From Sporosarcina sp. E16_8 (lineage in GTDB: Bacteria > Bacillota > Bacilli > Bacillales_A > Planococcaceae), in NCBI RefSeq assembly GCF_017347095.1, contig NZ_JADPRZ010000005.1:1-64000 (forward strand): a stretch of DNA of 64,000 bases, given 5' to 3'. Below are positions 17,644 through 26,041 of the stretch, one piece after another. Both the position numbers and the translations under genes were made by a program. How positions within the stretch are numbered: position 1 is the first letter of the stretch; every line of letters starts with the position of its first letter. A model generated the notes under the pieces. It made no database searches. It was not told the DNA's origin and saw only the letters and a list, made by a program, of their open reading frames with translations.

Positions 17644-17670
17644 TGAACGATTTACCGAGTTGAACTGTCT
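17644..17670 (+). promoter_or_regulatory. Possible ECF-type autoregulatory promoter
   Basis: TGAAC (17644-17648) and TGTCT (17666-17670) stand 17 bases apart, resembling the TGAAAC/CGTC pattern of Bacillus ECF promoters. It lies 25 bases before the sigma gene, where autoregulation would be expected. The -10 match is weak. Confidence 0.35.
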
Positions 17671-17694
17671 AATAAGTAACTAGGGGGTGAGTGT

Positions 17695-18192
17695 ATGGAG
17701 ATGGATTTGGCGAAAAGGGCCATTGCGGGTGATGAACAGGCGTTGGTGGAGCTGTTGGCACGACATGAAGATAGGCTCTATCGTACGGCTTTTGCGTATT
17801 TGAAAAATGAACATGATGCTATTGAAGCTATACAAGAGCTGACGTATAGAGCTTTAAAAAAGATGCATACCGTCAAAGAACCAACGTACATAGCAACATG
17901 GCTTGTTCGAATTATCATCAATATTTGTTTAGATATGAAAAAGAAACAAGAGAAATTAGTCTATAATCATGAAATTGAACTAGCGTCGACAGATCATCAA
18001 TCATTCGAAATGGCCGATATTATTGCAAGTCTGCCAACAGAACAACAAGAACTTATCTACTTAAAATACTTCCAGGATTTGAAGAACGGAGAAATTGCAC
18101 ACTTGAAGCAAATTCCCGAAGGTACTGTGAAATCAAGGCTACACATGACGTTAAAAAGATTACGCGTACTCATTGCAAAGGAGGAACTGTAA
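17695..18192 (+). CDS. ECF-type RNA polymerase sigma factor (sigma-70 family)
   Basis: A 165-residue alternative sigma factor. Region 2 is seen in LLARHEDRLYRTAFAYLKNE with HDAIEAIQELTYRAL and ATWLVRIIINIC; region 4 in SLPTEQQELIYLKYFQ and IPEGTVKSRLHMTLKRL. No region 3 or 1.1 is present. It resembles the SigV/SigM group. The ribosome binding site AGGGGGTGAG precedes the ATG. The anti-sigma gene follows without a gap, its GGAGG lying in the sigma coding end, which suggests translational coupling. Envelope stress is the usual signal for this arrangement. Confidence 0.93.
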   Translation: MEMDLAKRAIAGDEQALVELLARHEDRLYRTAFAYLKNEHDAIEAIQELTYRALKKMHTVKEPTYIATWLVRIIINICLDMKKKQEKLVYNHEIELASTDHQSFEMADIIASLPTEQQELIYLKYFQDLKNGEIAHLKQIPEGTVKSRLHMTLKRLRVLIAKEEL

Positions 18193-19494
18193 ATGACTAA
18201 TTTGAATGATCAGGATTGGCAGAAGCTAACGGAGGAATTGGAAGCGATTGAAATCCCTAAAGAAGCCCTACATCAAGCACGTGCAAAGGCCACGCATCAG
18301 CATCGGTTGACCAAGAAGAGAAAGCGACTTCTGTATTCAGTCGCCAGTGTAGCTGTTATTGTACTGTTGCTGTTTGTGACGTCGATTCGCGTTTCCCCTG
18401 TGTTTGCACAGGCTGTGGCCAAGATCCCAGGGTTTTCTCCTTTCGTTGGCATGATTGCTTATGATAAAGGAATCAGTGACATTGTCGAAAATAATTACTA
18501 TGAAGAACTCGGAATTGTTGTCACGCAGGGCGACTATACTTTGACTTTACAGAATGTCGTAGCTGATCATTCGGGCATGACGATATTCTATAAGCTTGAA
18601 TCCCCCTTTGATCTTTCCAAAGTGAGTATAACTTCTTTAGAGGTGACTCAACAAGGCATTCCATTTGGTGTCGCAAGTTCCTACATTGTCTCTCAAACGG
18701 GTAATAGGACTATACAGGAAGACAAATTTGAAATTACTTCTGCCGATGATTTATCATATGGCAATATGTCATTTGAATTTAATTTGCACGTGAGTGATGC
18801 AGTAGAGACAAAGTTCGCAGTGCCATTCACACTCACCAAGCCCATTGAACAACCAAAAGTATATGAATTAAACCAAGCCGTTGTCGTAGATGGTCAAACA
18901 ATTGACATTAAACAGTTGAAAATTTCGCCCTTACGTGCAGAAATCCGACTAGCTGCTGACGAACAAAACACGATGCAATTACTAAATTTCACATCGGTTC
19001 GATTGATTGATGAGAATGGTGAAGATTGGGGTCAACCAAGAGATAGCGGTAGGGGGTTCGGCAATTTGCGTGACGGTGAAGTGGGCATATTTATGCAGAG
19101 TAATTACTTCAGACAGCCGAAAAAACTAACGTTAGTGATGGAGAGGATTGAAGCACTTCCAAAAGGTTCGGACTATTTCGAGGTCGATTTTGAAAAACAG
19201 AAAGTACTGTATGTGCCAAGTGAACTGGATATCGATGTGCGAGTACCATCGGGCAATACATCGGAAGTCACTTATCCAACTGGCGGTATTGGAGTATTGT
19301 CTGAAATAGTTGACAAAGAAGGCAATGATTTAAATAGGAGTCTAATCGAAATGCATGTTAGCAGAGAAGCACTATATGACACAGTAGTCTCAACATTTGA
19401 TTTTGATAATGAAGTGAATCCAATTCGATTTAATATTAATAGCTATCCGCTGTATTTAGACGGTAAGGTAGAGGTGGATATTCCAATTGATTAA
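18193..19494 (+). CDS. Membrane-anchored anti-sigma factor (DUF4179 type)
   Basis: A 433-residue single-pass protein. A cytosolic N-terminus of about 42 residues (acidic, then basic) would bind the sigma factor. One membrane helix (about 46-63, LYSVASVAVIVLLLF) is followed by a large outside domain. The region after the helix (VFAQAVAKIPGFSPFVGMI) is the typical opening of DUF4179 anti-sigma proteins, and the C-terminal half resembles the immunoglobulin-like domain often fused to it. Gene coupling with the ECF sigma supports the role. Release probably occurs by regulated proteolysis or conformational change at the membrane, which is inference from the family. Confidence 0.88.
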   Translation: MTNLNDQDWQKLTEELEAIEIPKEALHQARAKATHQHRLTKKRKRLLYSVASVAVIVLLLFVTSIRVSPVFAQAVAKIPGFSPFVGMIAYDKGISDIVENNYYEELGIVVTQGDYTLTLQNVVADHSGMTIFYKLESPFDLSKVSITSLEVTQQGIPFGVASSYIVSQTGNRTIQEDKFEITSADDLSYGNMSFEFNLHVSDAVETKFAVPFTLTKPIEQPKVYELNQAVVVDGQTIDIKQLKISPLRAEIRLAADEQNTMQLLNFTSVRLIDENGEDWGQPRDSGRGFGNLRDGEVGIFMQSNYFRQPKKLTLVMERIEALPKGSDYFEVDFEKQKVLYVPSELDIDVRVPSGNTSEVTYPTGGIGVLSEIVDKEGNDLNRSLIEMHVSREALYDTVVSTFDFDNEVNPIRFNINSYPLYLDGKVEVDIPID

Positions 19495-19560
19495 TAAGTT
19501 TTCGCACCCTCCCAACCAGTCTAATACAGGCTATTAATTCATAAGGTTTTAAAACTTAAT

Positions 19561-19611
19561 AAAAAGGATGTCTCTTATGAGTAAATGAAATCTCATAGAG
19601 GCATCCTTTTT
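19561..19611 (+). terminator. Terminator of the sigma/anti-sigma operon
   Basis: AAAAAGGATG and CATCCTTTTT form the base of a hairpin with a further TATGAG/CTCATA stem inside, ending in T. Confidence 0.85.
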
Positions 19612-19725
19612 AATTTTCAAATAATGAAATGAATAGGTTGTTAGTAACGTATTAATGATAAGGGATACTTTTAACAGAGTTAGCTATATGGAAGGAAATA
19701 AACTACTAGTATAAGGAGCGATGAT

Positions 19726-20169
19726 GTGAAAAAACGATTATCGTTGATTATTCTGATTGTACTACTAACCGGGTGTGATCCGAATTTTTCATTTTCAGAA
19801 ATAAGTATAGCTAATGCAAATGATAGTGTTCAGGAATTTATTCAGTATGCTGAAGTGAAGAATGGTAACTATCTCTACCTTGATGGTGAAAAAAGTATAT
19901 ATATATTTATAAATGGGATTTATGTTAATCAAGGAAATGATGCAGTATATTTTAGTGACTTTAATGTCAGCGCCCAACAAGATACATTGAACGTATTTAT
20001 TAATCAGGAATATGATTCTGACTACTCAAATACGGCATTAAAATCTCAAGTGCTATATAAAATTAAAACAGTAGAGAAATATGATACGATAAACCTTTTT
20101 ATCAATGGAAAACCCATTTTTTTCGATGAGATATTCGGCAATGAACAATTGATCGTGTATGAAATATAG
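19726..20169 (+). CDS. Putative lipoprotein, unknown function
   Basis: The 147-residue product has a lipoprotein signal peptide, MKKRLSLIILIVLLTGCDP, with lipobox LTGC (Cys17). The mature part is acidic, beta-rich and Asn/Tyr-rich, with repeated phrases IYIFINGIY, LNVFINQEY and INLFINGKP, which suggest three related strands. GTG start behind AAGGAG. It lies between the anti-sigma operon and a decayed DUF5412 gene. I do not recognise a family. It is probably anchored on the outer face of the membrane. Confidence 0.7.
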   Translation: MKKRLSLIILIVLLTGCDPNFSFSEISIANANDSVQEFIQYAEVKNGNYLYLDGEKSIYIFINGIYVNQGNDAVYFSDFNVSAQQDTLNVFINQEYDSDYSNTALKSQVLYKIKTVEKYDTINLFINGKPIFFDEIFGNEQLIVYEI

Positions 20170-20286
20170 ATAAGTGCAATTACATACGACAATAAAGTTT
20201 GCAAGCAATGCCTCAAGTAAGGTGATGATGCACAGTAAGTAGATTGAACCTTCCGTCACGAAGATCGTCTGTACAGTGGGAGGAAG

Positions 20287-20691
20287 ATGTTTATGTATAA
20301 AAAACTGAAGATTATCTTGATTATATTTGTATCATTTATTGCATAGCTCATAGGAGCAGTTTCATTATTCTTTATATCTATCCAACTCCTTTTTTCTGGC
20401 GCATGCGGAAATGAAGTCCTATCAACAATTGATTCGCCGAACGGTCGTTATACAGCTTATACTTTTACGAGGGACTGCGGTGCGACGACTTCTGTATCTT
20501 ATCAACTTTCTATCCTGAAAAAAGATCAAGAACATAAAAATAAAAGCGGCAACACATTTGTCTCGAAACAGGAATTTGATGTTGAATGGGCAGATGATAC
20601 ACAATTAAATATAGCCTATCCGGAATCGGAAAAGACGTATAAAATGGATAATAAGGTTGGTAGGGTGGATATTGTGTATACATCAAGATAA
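20287..20691 (+). pseudogene. DUF5412-like membrane protein with in-frame TAG
   Basis: An N-terminal hydrophobic helix (KLKIILIIFVSFIA) is followed by TAG at 20344-20346. Past the stop the same frame runs on through a second hydrophobic stretch (LIGAVSLFFISIQLLF) and then CGNEVLSTIDSPNGRY, AYTFTRDCGATTSVSYQLSI and VEWADDTQLNIAYPE, ending at 20691. The CGNE and RDCGATT motifs with SPNGRYTAY are those of DUF5412 proteins. One base change would restore 134 codons. A good ribosome binding site (GGGAGGAAG) remains, so inactivation is probably recent. Readthrough or a sequencing error cannot be excluded. Confidence 0.7.
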
Positions 20692-20718
20692 AAGGATTTA
20701 CAGAAATGGGGTACAAGG

Positions 20719-21420
20719 ATGGCGGACTATAGTGAACCTTCCTTCTTACTATTTTCAATGGAGCATATGGCGGCAATAGGCATATTGTGCCTGTCGATTT
20801 TTTTGTTGTTTATTTCAAGAAAGCGATGGTCGGTGTTACCGAAGCATGAGCGTCTTTTTGCGTTATCCTTATTGATAATGGAAGTTATTTATCATGTTTG
20901 GATGATAGTAACTGGGAGATGGGGACTGAGCGATTCGTTGCCGCTAGAATTATGCAGCATTAGTTTACTTGTCGCGATTGTTCTATTATGGACAGGGAAT
21001 AGGCATTTGTATGATTTCATCTTTTTTGCAGGTATCGGAGGGGCACTTCAAGCAATGGCAACTCCTGTTTTAGAAGTTGGATTCCCGCATTTCAGGTATT
21101 TTCACTTTTTTTATACGCATATTGGAATTATAATAACGGCTCTTTATTTTACGTGGATGAAAGGATACAGGCCCACTTTTAAAGGTGTTCTCAAAACAAT
21201 GATTATTTTAAACTTGTTGTTGCCACTTATATTTGCAATTAATGTGTTATTCCAAGGTAATTATATGTTCTTAAGGGAAAAACCATTCAATGGAAGTTTG
21301 CTTGACTACTTAGGGCCTTATCCGTGGTACATGTTATCGCTCGAAGGAGTAGCAATTTCAATATTCCTCTGTTTGTGGCTGCTATTTAGAAAGTGGCATT
21401 TTCCTGTTTGGTCACGTTAA
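20719..21420 (+). CDS. TIGR02206 family membrane protein (YwaF-like)
   Basis: A 233-residue integral membrane protein with about six to seven helices. The phrases FSMEHMAAIGILCLSIF, LPLELCSISLL and YFHFFYTHIGIIITALYFTW and the conserved LGPYPWYML are characteristic of the TIGR02206/YwaF family, whose function is unknown. Length matches the family. The ATG follows GGGGTACAAGG with acceptable spacing. It is flanked by the DUF5412 ruin and an EcsC-family gene in the same direction; no functional link is evident. Confidence 0.85.
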   Translation: MADYSEPSFLLFSMEHMAAIGILCLSIFLLFISRKRWSVLPKHERLFALSLLIMEVIYHVWMIVTGRWGLSDSLPLELCSISLLVAIVLLWTGNRHLYDFIFFAGIGGALQAMATPVLEVGFPHFRYFHFFYTHIGIIITALYFTWMKGYRPTFKGVLKTMIILNLLLPLIFAINVLFQGNYMFLREKPFNGSLLDYLGPYPWYMLSLEGVAISIFLCLWLLFRKWHFPVWSR

Positions 21421-21536
21421 CTACATCTTAAGACTGAGATAAAATCACTTCTCAGGTCCATTTGAATGAAATCCCTTTCGATTATACTAAAGTGTAAGCG
21501 GTGAATTGATTGCAACGGAGAGTAGGGCACAGAAAT

Positions 21537-22289
21537 ATGGTTGATTATTCGATGAGAGTACAAGAGGAGTTGCATTTTTGGAAGCGGAAGATGACAAAGC
21601 GATCTGGCCTTATAAGCCGAACGTCAAAAAAGGCACAAATGAAAGTGAATGGTTTTATTCCGGAAAAGTTTCATAAGGTGATGACAGAGAGCATAAAAAA
21701 CATGGTGAAAGCCACTTTGGTCGGCTCAAATATCACGACGAAAAAAGGTCAATCAACCGCGCAAAGTTTATATGAGCGAGATGAGTTATTTAAGGAAAAG
21801 CTTTCTTCATTCCGCAAAACGGCTGTTATTGAAGGCGCTGGAACTGGAGCGGGAGGTATTATGTTGGGCCTGGTCGACTTTCCGCTATTATTATCCATTA
21901 AAATGAAGTTTCTGTTTGAGGCCGCAGCGGTTTATGGATTTGATACGAATGAATACGAAGAGCTATTGTTCATTTTACATGTATTCCAGCTTGCTTTTTC
22001 AAGTGAGGAAACAAGGAAAGAGACATTATCTATCATTGAGAATTGGGATGAGGAGAAACTGATGATTGCTGATATGGATTGGAGGGACTTTCAGCAAGAA
22101 TACCGGGATTACATTGATTTGGTGAAAATGTTTCAATTAATTCCTGGGTTTGGTGCGATTGTCGGCGCGTTTGCCAACTATAATCTACTCGATCAACTCG
22201 GAGAAGTAGCGATGAATTCATATCGACTACGTATAATGCAAAGAACTTCGGATACACAAAAACTTAAAATCATAAATAAGGGGGTTTGA
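21537..22289 (+). CDS. EcsC family protein
   Basis: The 250-residue product shows the EcsC domain: EELHFWKRKMTKRSG at the start, KGQSTAQSLYERDELFKEKL, and the Gly/Ala-rich EGAGTGAGGIMLGLVDFPLL, ending with LIPGFGAIVGAFANYNLLDQL. EcsC was first seen in the B. subtilis ecsABC operon; its role is unclear, and it is probably membrane-associated through the two glycine-rich hydrophobic segments. Here no ecsA or ecsB is present, so this is one of the stand-alone paralogues. ATG 21537 has AGTAGGG nine bases upstream; an earlier TTG (21510) has none. The DUF4097 gene follows after six bases. Confidence 0.85.
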   Translation: MVDYSMRVQEELHFWKRKMTKRSGLISRTSKKAQMKVNGFIPEKFHKVMTESIKNMVKATLVGSNITTKKGQSTAQSLYERDELFKEKLSSFRKTAVIEGAGTGAGGIMLGLVDFPLLLSIKMKFLFEAAAVYGFDTNEYEELLFILHVFQLAFSSEETRKETLSIIENWDEEKLMIADMDWRDFQQEYRDYIDLVKMFQLIPGFGAIVGAFANYNLLDQLGEVAMNSYRLRIMQRTSDTQKLKIINKGV

Positions 22290-22295
22290 AACGAA

Positions 22296-23096
22296 ATGAT
22301 TTTTAGAAATAAAGTGTTCATTATCGTCGCATTGGTATTGCTTGTTGTTGGTGGAATTACATTGATGTTCAATTCCGGAAATCACTTTGAAAATAACGCC
22401 AAGAAAAAAATGATTGATGATCAATCATTTACTAATATTGAAATTTTGACAACAAATGCAGCGGTGGAAATCGTGCCAACCAAAGATGCGGTAACGACAG
22501 TGTCGTATTCAGGTAAGACAAAGAGAAGGTCGAAATTCATTTTCACGGCTGTTGTAAAAGAAAATACACTATCCGTTCAGTTCAAAGAAAAGCGGCGAAG
22601 TTTCATTAATTTTGGTTTTTCCTCATTAGACTTAAAGCTAATCGTGAAAGTACCTGAAAAACAGTATGATCGAATCCAAGCGGAAAGCGATAACGGACGA
22701 ATCAAAGTGGAGAATATTCAAACGAAAGAGTTGGCACTGGAGACAGACAATGGCGCGATTGAGTTAAAAACGATTGATGCTACAGCTGTCAATGTTAAAA
22801 CAGATAACGGAGCAATTATACTGGATCATGTAGATGGTACGATTATTGGTAGAACAGATAACGGAAGAATATCCCTTGTAACAAACAATTTAGATCGACC
22901 GATTGAATTAACGACAGATAACGGTAAAATCGAGATTCAAACTGACAAAGAACCGACGAATGCTACAATTGACGTGAAAACGGACAACGGACGAATCGAT
23001 GTTTTTGGATATGAAAACAAACATACGAAGTTCGGCAACGGTGAGTATTTGATTAAATTAAGAACAGATAATGGGAGAATAACGATAACGAAATGA
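22296..23096 (+). CDS. DUF4097 family beta-helix envelope protein
   Basis: A 266-residue protein with an N-terminal signal anchor (VFIIVALVLLVVGGITLMF) and a repetitive beta-strand body. The unit TDNG(R/A/K)I recurs at least seven times with spacing of 16-21 residues, as in LETDNGAIELKTID, VKTDNGAIILDHVD and RTDNGRISLVTN, forming a DUF4097 adhesin-like parallel beta structure. Such proteins (LiaG- or YvlB-like) often accompany envelope-stress operons. It is probably translated with the preceding EcsC gene, six bases away. The outside location is inferred from the anchor. Confidence 0.85.
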   Translation: MIFRNKVFIIVALVLLVVGGITLMFNSGNHFENNAKKKMIDDQSFTNIEILTTNAAVEIVPTKDAVTTVSYSGKTKRRSKFIFTAVVKENTLSVQFKEKRRSFINFGFSSLDLKLIVKVPEKQYDRIQAESDNGRIKVENIQTKELALETDNGAIELKTIDATAVNVKTDNGAIILDHVDGTIIGRTDNGRISLVTNNLDRPIELTTDNGKIEIQTDKEPTNATIDVKTDNGRIDVFGYENKHTKFGNGEYLIKLRTDNGRITITK

Positions 23097-23110
23097 TAGG
23101 AGACATTCTA

Positions 23111-23725
23111 TCATTTCGTTTTTTCTATTAATTGGAGTGCTTCGTAATCAGCCTCCGTGTCGACATCGAATACTAGCCTCTTATCAGCACAGGGCATCAG
23201 CTTTCCCTTTTGATGAAAATCGCCTTGTAAGATTGCTTTAGCTCCTTTGTCTCCACGTAACTCCAACAGTTCGGTGTACATGGAAGACGAAAAAAGGACA
23301 GGTGGCATGATTGTCTGTTCATATGTGGTAGCGACAAACCTGCACATCTGGTTGATCTTCGTGCACGCAATCATTTCTTCGAGCATTTGGACGGTGATGA
23401 AAGGTTGATCCGCCAATACGACGATGACGGCATCCATGCGATCCGTTTGTGCCTGTTGAATGCCGTAGCGCAATGATTCAGATTGGCCATTATGAGCAGT
23501 TGGACATTTTATGAATGAGCATCTCGCATCTAGCTTCATTTCAGCGGGAAGCCAATCTGCATCGTCCTTATCCTTTGTAATGATATAGACCTTATCGAGC
23601 GATGAATTCAAAGCTGTTTCAAGCGCCAAGCTACCTACTGTCATGCTTCCAACAGGCAGTGCTAATTTATTACTCCCCATACGGCTGCTGTTTCCGGCGG
23701 CAAGATAAATACCAGCGATTTTCAT
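23111..23725 (-). CDS. Molybdenum cofactor nucleotidyltransferase, MocA/PucB type
   Basis: A 204-residue NTP transferase. The N-terminal IAGIYLAAGNSSRMGSNKL is the G-rich nucleotide-binding signature, with DAVIVVLADQPF as the metal-binding segment and FDVDTEADYEAL at the end. MocA attaches CMP to molybdopterin for molybdenum hydroxylases such as xanthine dehydrogenase (PucB in B. subtilis). It overlaps xdhC by one base (TAATG), so the two are coupled. A xanthine dehydrogenase large-subunit ruin lies 2.3 kb away, so the usual client enzyme appears lost from here. Another molybdenum hydroxylase elsewhere could still use it. Confidence 0.85.
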   Translation of the reverse strand: MKIAGIYLAAGNSSRMGSNKLALPVGSMTVGSLALETALNSSLDKVYIITKDKDDADWLPAEMKLDARCSFIKCPTAHNGQSESLRYGIQQAQTDRMDAVIVVLADQPFITVQMLEEMIACTKINQMCRFVATTYEQTIMPPVLFSSSMYTELLELRGDKGAKAILQGDFHQKGKLMPCADKRLVFDVDTEADYEALQLIEKTK

Positions 23726-24726
23726 TAATTTTTCCCTCGTCTCACTGCGATTAGTTCTGCTACAATACTAACAGCGATTTCCTCAGGTCCATCTGCACCA
23801 ATAGAAAGCCCTACAGGTGAATGAATCCAATTGGGGATTTCTCCACCAAGTAAGCGTTTAGTTCTTTTTTTTGACCCTAAAATACCAAGGTACAATAATT
23901 GATGGTCGCGGATTGTATGCATTAGTTTCGCATCAAACTGGAAATCATGCGTCATAATGACGACTGAGTCGAGTGGACTTAATGAGATATTGGCGATTAG
24001 TTTCTCTGTGTCGCCAATCTGAATAGATGCTACAGTAGGGAAATGAATTTCATTACAAAGCGCACTTCTCCAATCGAACAGATGGACCGCGTATCCAACG
24101 TTGCAAGCAAGTTGTGCGAGCGGTCGTGCATCAACGCCCGCACCGATTATATAAAGGGCAGGTTGTGGCCATATAAGTTGGAAATAAACGATTTCATCTT
24201 CGTCGCCCTTACTTGTTTGTCCTACACTATTTTGAAACGGAGTGAAGGCATTTAGTTCGAAGGGTATTTCACCTTGCCAGTTGTCAAAACAATCTTTGCT
24301 TTCGTTTAAAAATGCATAGTTATTAAAATTAGTTATTGATTGGATAAGTAAAACAGGCTCCTTGGCCAACAACCGTTTGTGCATTAAGGTTAGATAGTGT
24401 CGGAAAACTTTATCGATATCGCGCATAAAGACTGAAACAACTCCATTGCATCCCGCACCACGTCCCCAGCCAAGGTCATCTTCAGCACTTAAATCATAGT
24501 GAACAATTCCCACTTTTCCTGTATTGAACAATTCTATAGCACGACTATGTAAATCACTTTCAAGACAACCGCCACTGATGATACCTGTATGTGCACCATC
24601 CTCTTGAAAGAGCATCCAAGTACCTTCTTTCCGGTAAGCTGAGCCTTCCACCTGAACAATCATCGCTAGTACAACGGGTTGGGCATCACTCAATACAGTT
24701 TCAATCATTTGTTGAATCGATTGCAA
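23725..24726 (-). CDS. XdhC family maturation protein (PucA-like)
   Basis: XdhC proteins bind molybdenum cofactor, oversee its sulfuration and insert it into xanthine dehydrogenase. The 333-residue product has the N-terminal XdhC domain (VEGSAYRKEGTWMLF, ISGGCLESDL) and a C-terminal Rossmann domain (LYIIGAGVDARPLAQLA, then VVIMTHDFQFDAKLM and LGILGSKKRTKRLL and GLSIGADGPEEIAVSIVAEL). TTG start behind GAGGTGAGGA. It is the first gene of a two-gene operon with mocA. No intact xdhA, B or C-type dehydrogenase genes are adjacent. Confidence 0.92.
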   Translation of the reverse strand: MQSIQQMIETVLSDAQPVVLAMIVQVEGSAYRKEGTWMLFQEDGAHTGIISGGCLESDLHSRAIELFNTGKVGIVHYDLSAEDDLGWGRGAGCNGVVSVFMRDIDKVFRHYLTLMHKRLLAKEPVLLIQSITNFNNYAFLNESKDCFDNWQGEIPFELNAFTPFQNSVGQTSKGDEDEIVYFQLIWPQPALYIIGAGVDARPLAQLACNVGYAVHLFDWRSALCNEIHFPTVASIQIGDTEKLIANISLSPLDSVVIMTHDFQFDAKLMHTIRDHQLLYLGILGSKKRTKRLLGGEIPNWIHSPVGLSIGADGPEEIAVSIVAELIAVRRGKN

Positions 24727-24867
24727 ATCCTCACCTCAATTCTTTCCACCCACTTTCGCCATCAAGCTAACCTTCTATTCATTCTCTAATATCGTTACCA
24801 CATTATAATCCGTCGTTGTTTTGGTTAGAATACGAGAGATATATATAACTTTTCGGAAGTGTGGTAT

Positions 24868-25338
24868 TTGAATAACTATTTACTTCCGGTCGTAGTCGGA
24901 ATTGTCTTTGGCTTTGTGGTGCGGACACTCTTGTTACGTACTGATTTCCGGCAATACCCAACGTATCCGACAGGGCGAATCATTCACCTATCCTTCGGCT
25001 TCATCGCGGCTTTCATTGGCGCGGTGGCGATTCCTGCGTTGTTGGAATCTGATTGGACTGCCGTGACATTCCTTGGTCTCGCTGCCACTCAGTTTCGCGA
25101 AGTCCGGAAAATGGAAAGAGAGTCACTCCAAAATATCGATAAGTTCGAACTTGTAGAGCGTGGAACGCCATATATTGAGGGGATGGCACAAGCGTTTGAA
25201 AGTCGGAATTATTTAGTGATGTTCACGGCACTTATCACGACGTTGTGTGCTGTATATTCCTTTTGGCTAGGAATTATTGGTGGGATTGTCATGCTAGTCA
25301 TTGTGAAGTTCAATATGTCTGGAAAATCGCTGATGTGA
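24868..25338 (+). CDS. YIEGIA family membrane protein
   Basis: A 156-residue protein with about three to four membrane segments, PVVVGIVFGFVVRTLLL, HLSFGFIAAFIGAVAIPALL, the soluble stretch ATQFREVRKMERESLQNID, then TPYIEGMAQAFESRNYL and a last helix pair. The YIEGMA segment corresponds to the YIEGIA motif that names this sporulation-linked family of Bacillales and Clostridia. TTG 24868 makes the N-terminus match the family; GTG 24859 is an alternative. It overlaps the next gene by four bases (GTGA) and is followed 490 bases on by a gene like its capping subunit. Function unknown. Confidence 0.85.
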   Translation: MNNYLLPVVVGIVFGFVVRTLLLRTDFRQYPTYPTGRIIHLSFGFIAAFIGAVAIPALLESDWTAVTFLGLAATQFREVRKMERESLQNIDKFELVERGTPYIEGMAQAFESRNYLVMFTALITTLCAVYSFWLGIIGGIVMLVIVKFNMSGKSLM

Positions 25339-25730
25339 CAGAAGCGGAGATTTGTATCGAAGGGCCGACGCTTTTTGTAGGGGATATCCTCATTAAAAAC
25401 GTGGGACTAGAGGATACGAGAAAAATCATTACCGAAAAGGGAGTTGGCGCAATTGTCACCCCAAAAAATCAAAATAGCATTGTCACTTTGTCCTCCCTTG
25501 GGCAGCGACAAGCAATGTTACACCATGTAGCCACTGTACTTGGAAGTTATTTGGATTCCGGTGAACCGGCGTTGGTTCCACTAACAAAAAGAGATATGGC
25601 AGACGGTCGAATTGCACTGTTCTTTTTGCCACGTGAAAAAGATTTCCATCAAATCAAAGCGGTGTTGGATAAAGTCCCTATACTAGATAGCGCAATTCAA
25701 ATGCCTGAAGTAGCGGATAAAGGAAAATAG
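25335..25730 (+). CDS. YIEGIA-associated soluble protein
   Basis: The GTG start at 25335 overlaps the stop of the YIEGIA gene, so the two are translationally coupled. The 131-residue product is soluble: PTLFVGDILIKNVGLEDTRK, IITEKGVGAIVTPKNQNSIV, SLGQRQAMLHHVATVLGSYLD and RIALFFLPREKDFHQIKAVLD. It has no membrane segment and no clear catalytic motif. Position and coupling suggest it works with the YIEGIA protein, perhaps as a cytoplasmic subunit. I do not know a name for the family. Confidence 0.75.
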   Translation: MTEAEICIEGPTLFVGDILIKNVGLEDTRKIITEKGVGAIVTPKNQNSIVTLSSLGQRQAMLHHVATVLGSYLDSGEPALVPLTKRDMADGRIALFFLPREKDFHQIKAVLDKVPILDSAIQMPEVADKGK

Positions 25731-25740
25731 TGGAACGATG

Positions 25741-25806
25741 GTAAATAGCGCGCCATCGTGTCGCAATGCCTTCATGACCCGAGCGTGTGGCCGCTGGAGT
25801 CTGGAC
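25741..25806. repeat. Partial copy of the dispersed GC-rich repeat
   Basis: The stretch GCCATCGTGTCGCAATGCC, a TTCATGACCC motif, and GGCCGCTGGAGTCTGGAC repeat the end half of the 15.0-15.4 kb units. It sits inside the YIEGIA operon, only 19 bases before the start of the capping-subunit gene. Confidence 0.7.
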
Positions 25807-25825
25807 AGGTAAGGAGTTGAGTAGA

Positions 25826-26017
25826 TTGGAAAATCAGCACGCAAAGATTGTCGCTATCATAACGACGAAGCCAGAAACAATACAAGGTGGCGGCGCACCT
25901 GTCTTCATTGTGAAAGATAATAAGGAATTACAGAAAGTCAGCATGACACTTGAGCAGGTTATGGATGCTTCACCGCATGAAATTGACACGGATACATTCA
26001 TTATCTTTTCACGTTAA
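25826..26017 (+). CDS. Capping complex subunit for YIEGIA (63 aa)
   Basis: A small soluble protein, MENQHAKIVAIITTKPETIQ followed by GGGAPVFIVKDNKELQKVS, LEQVMDASPHEIDTDTF and IIFSR. The GGGAPVF segment and length match the small protein annotated as capping complex subunit for YIEGIA in Bacillales. TTG 25826 has AAGGAG nine bases upstream and gives the family-like start; in-frame upstream codons come from the repeat. It completes a three-gene YIEGIA cluster. The separation by a repeat fragment may weaken co-transcription. Confidence 0.75.
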   Translation: MENQHAKIVAIITTKPETIQGGGAPVFIVKDNKELQKVSMTLEQVMDASPHEIDTDTFIIFSR

Positions 26018-26041
26018 ATACTGTTCGGGAGGCGATTGTAT

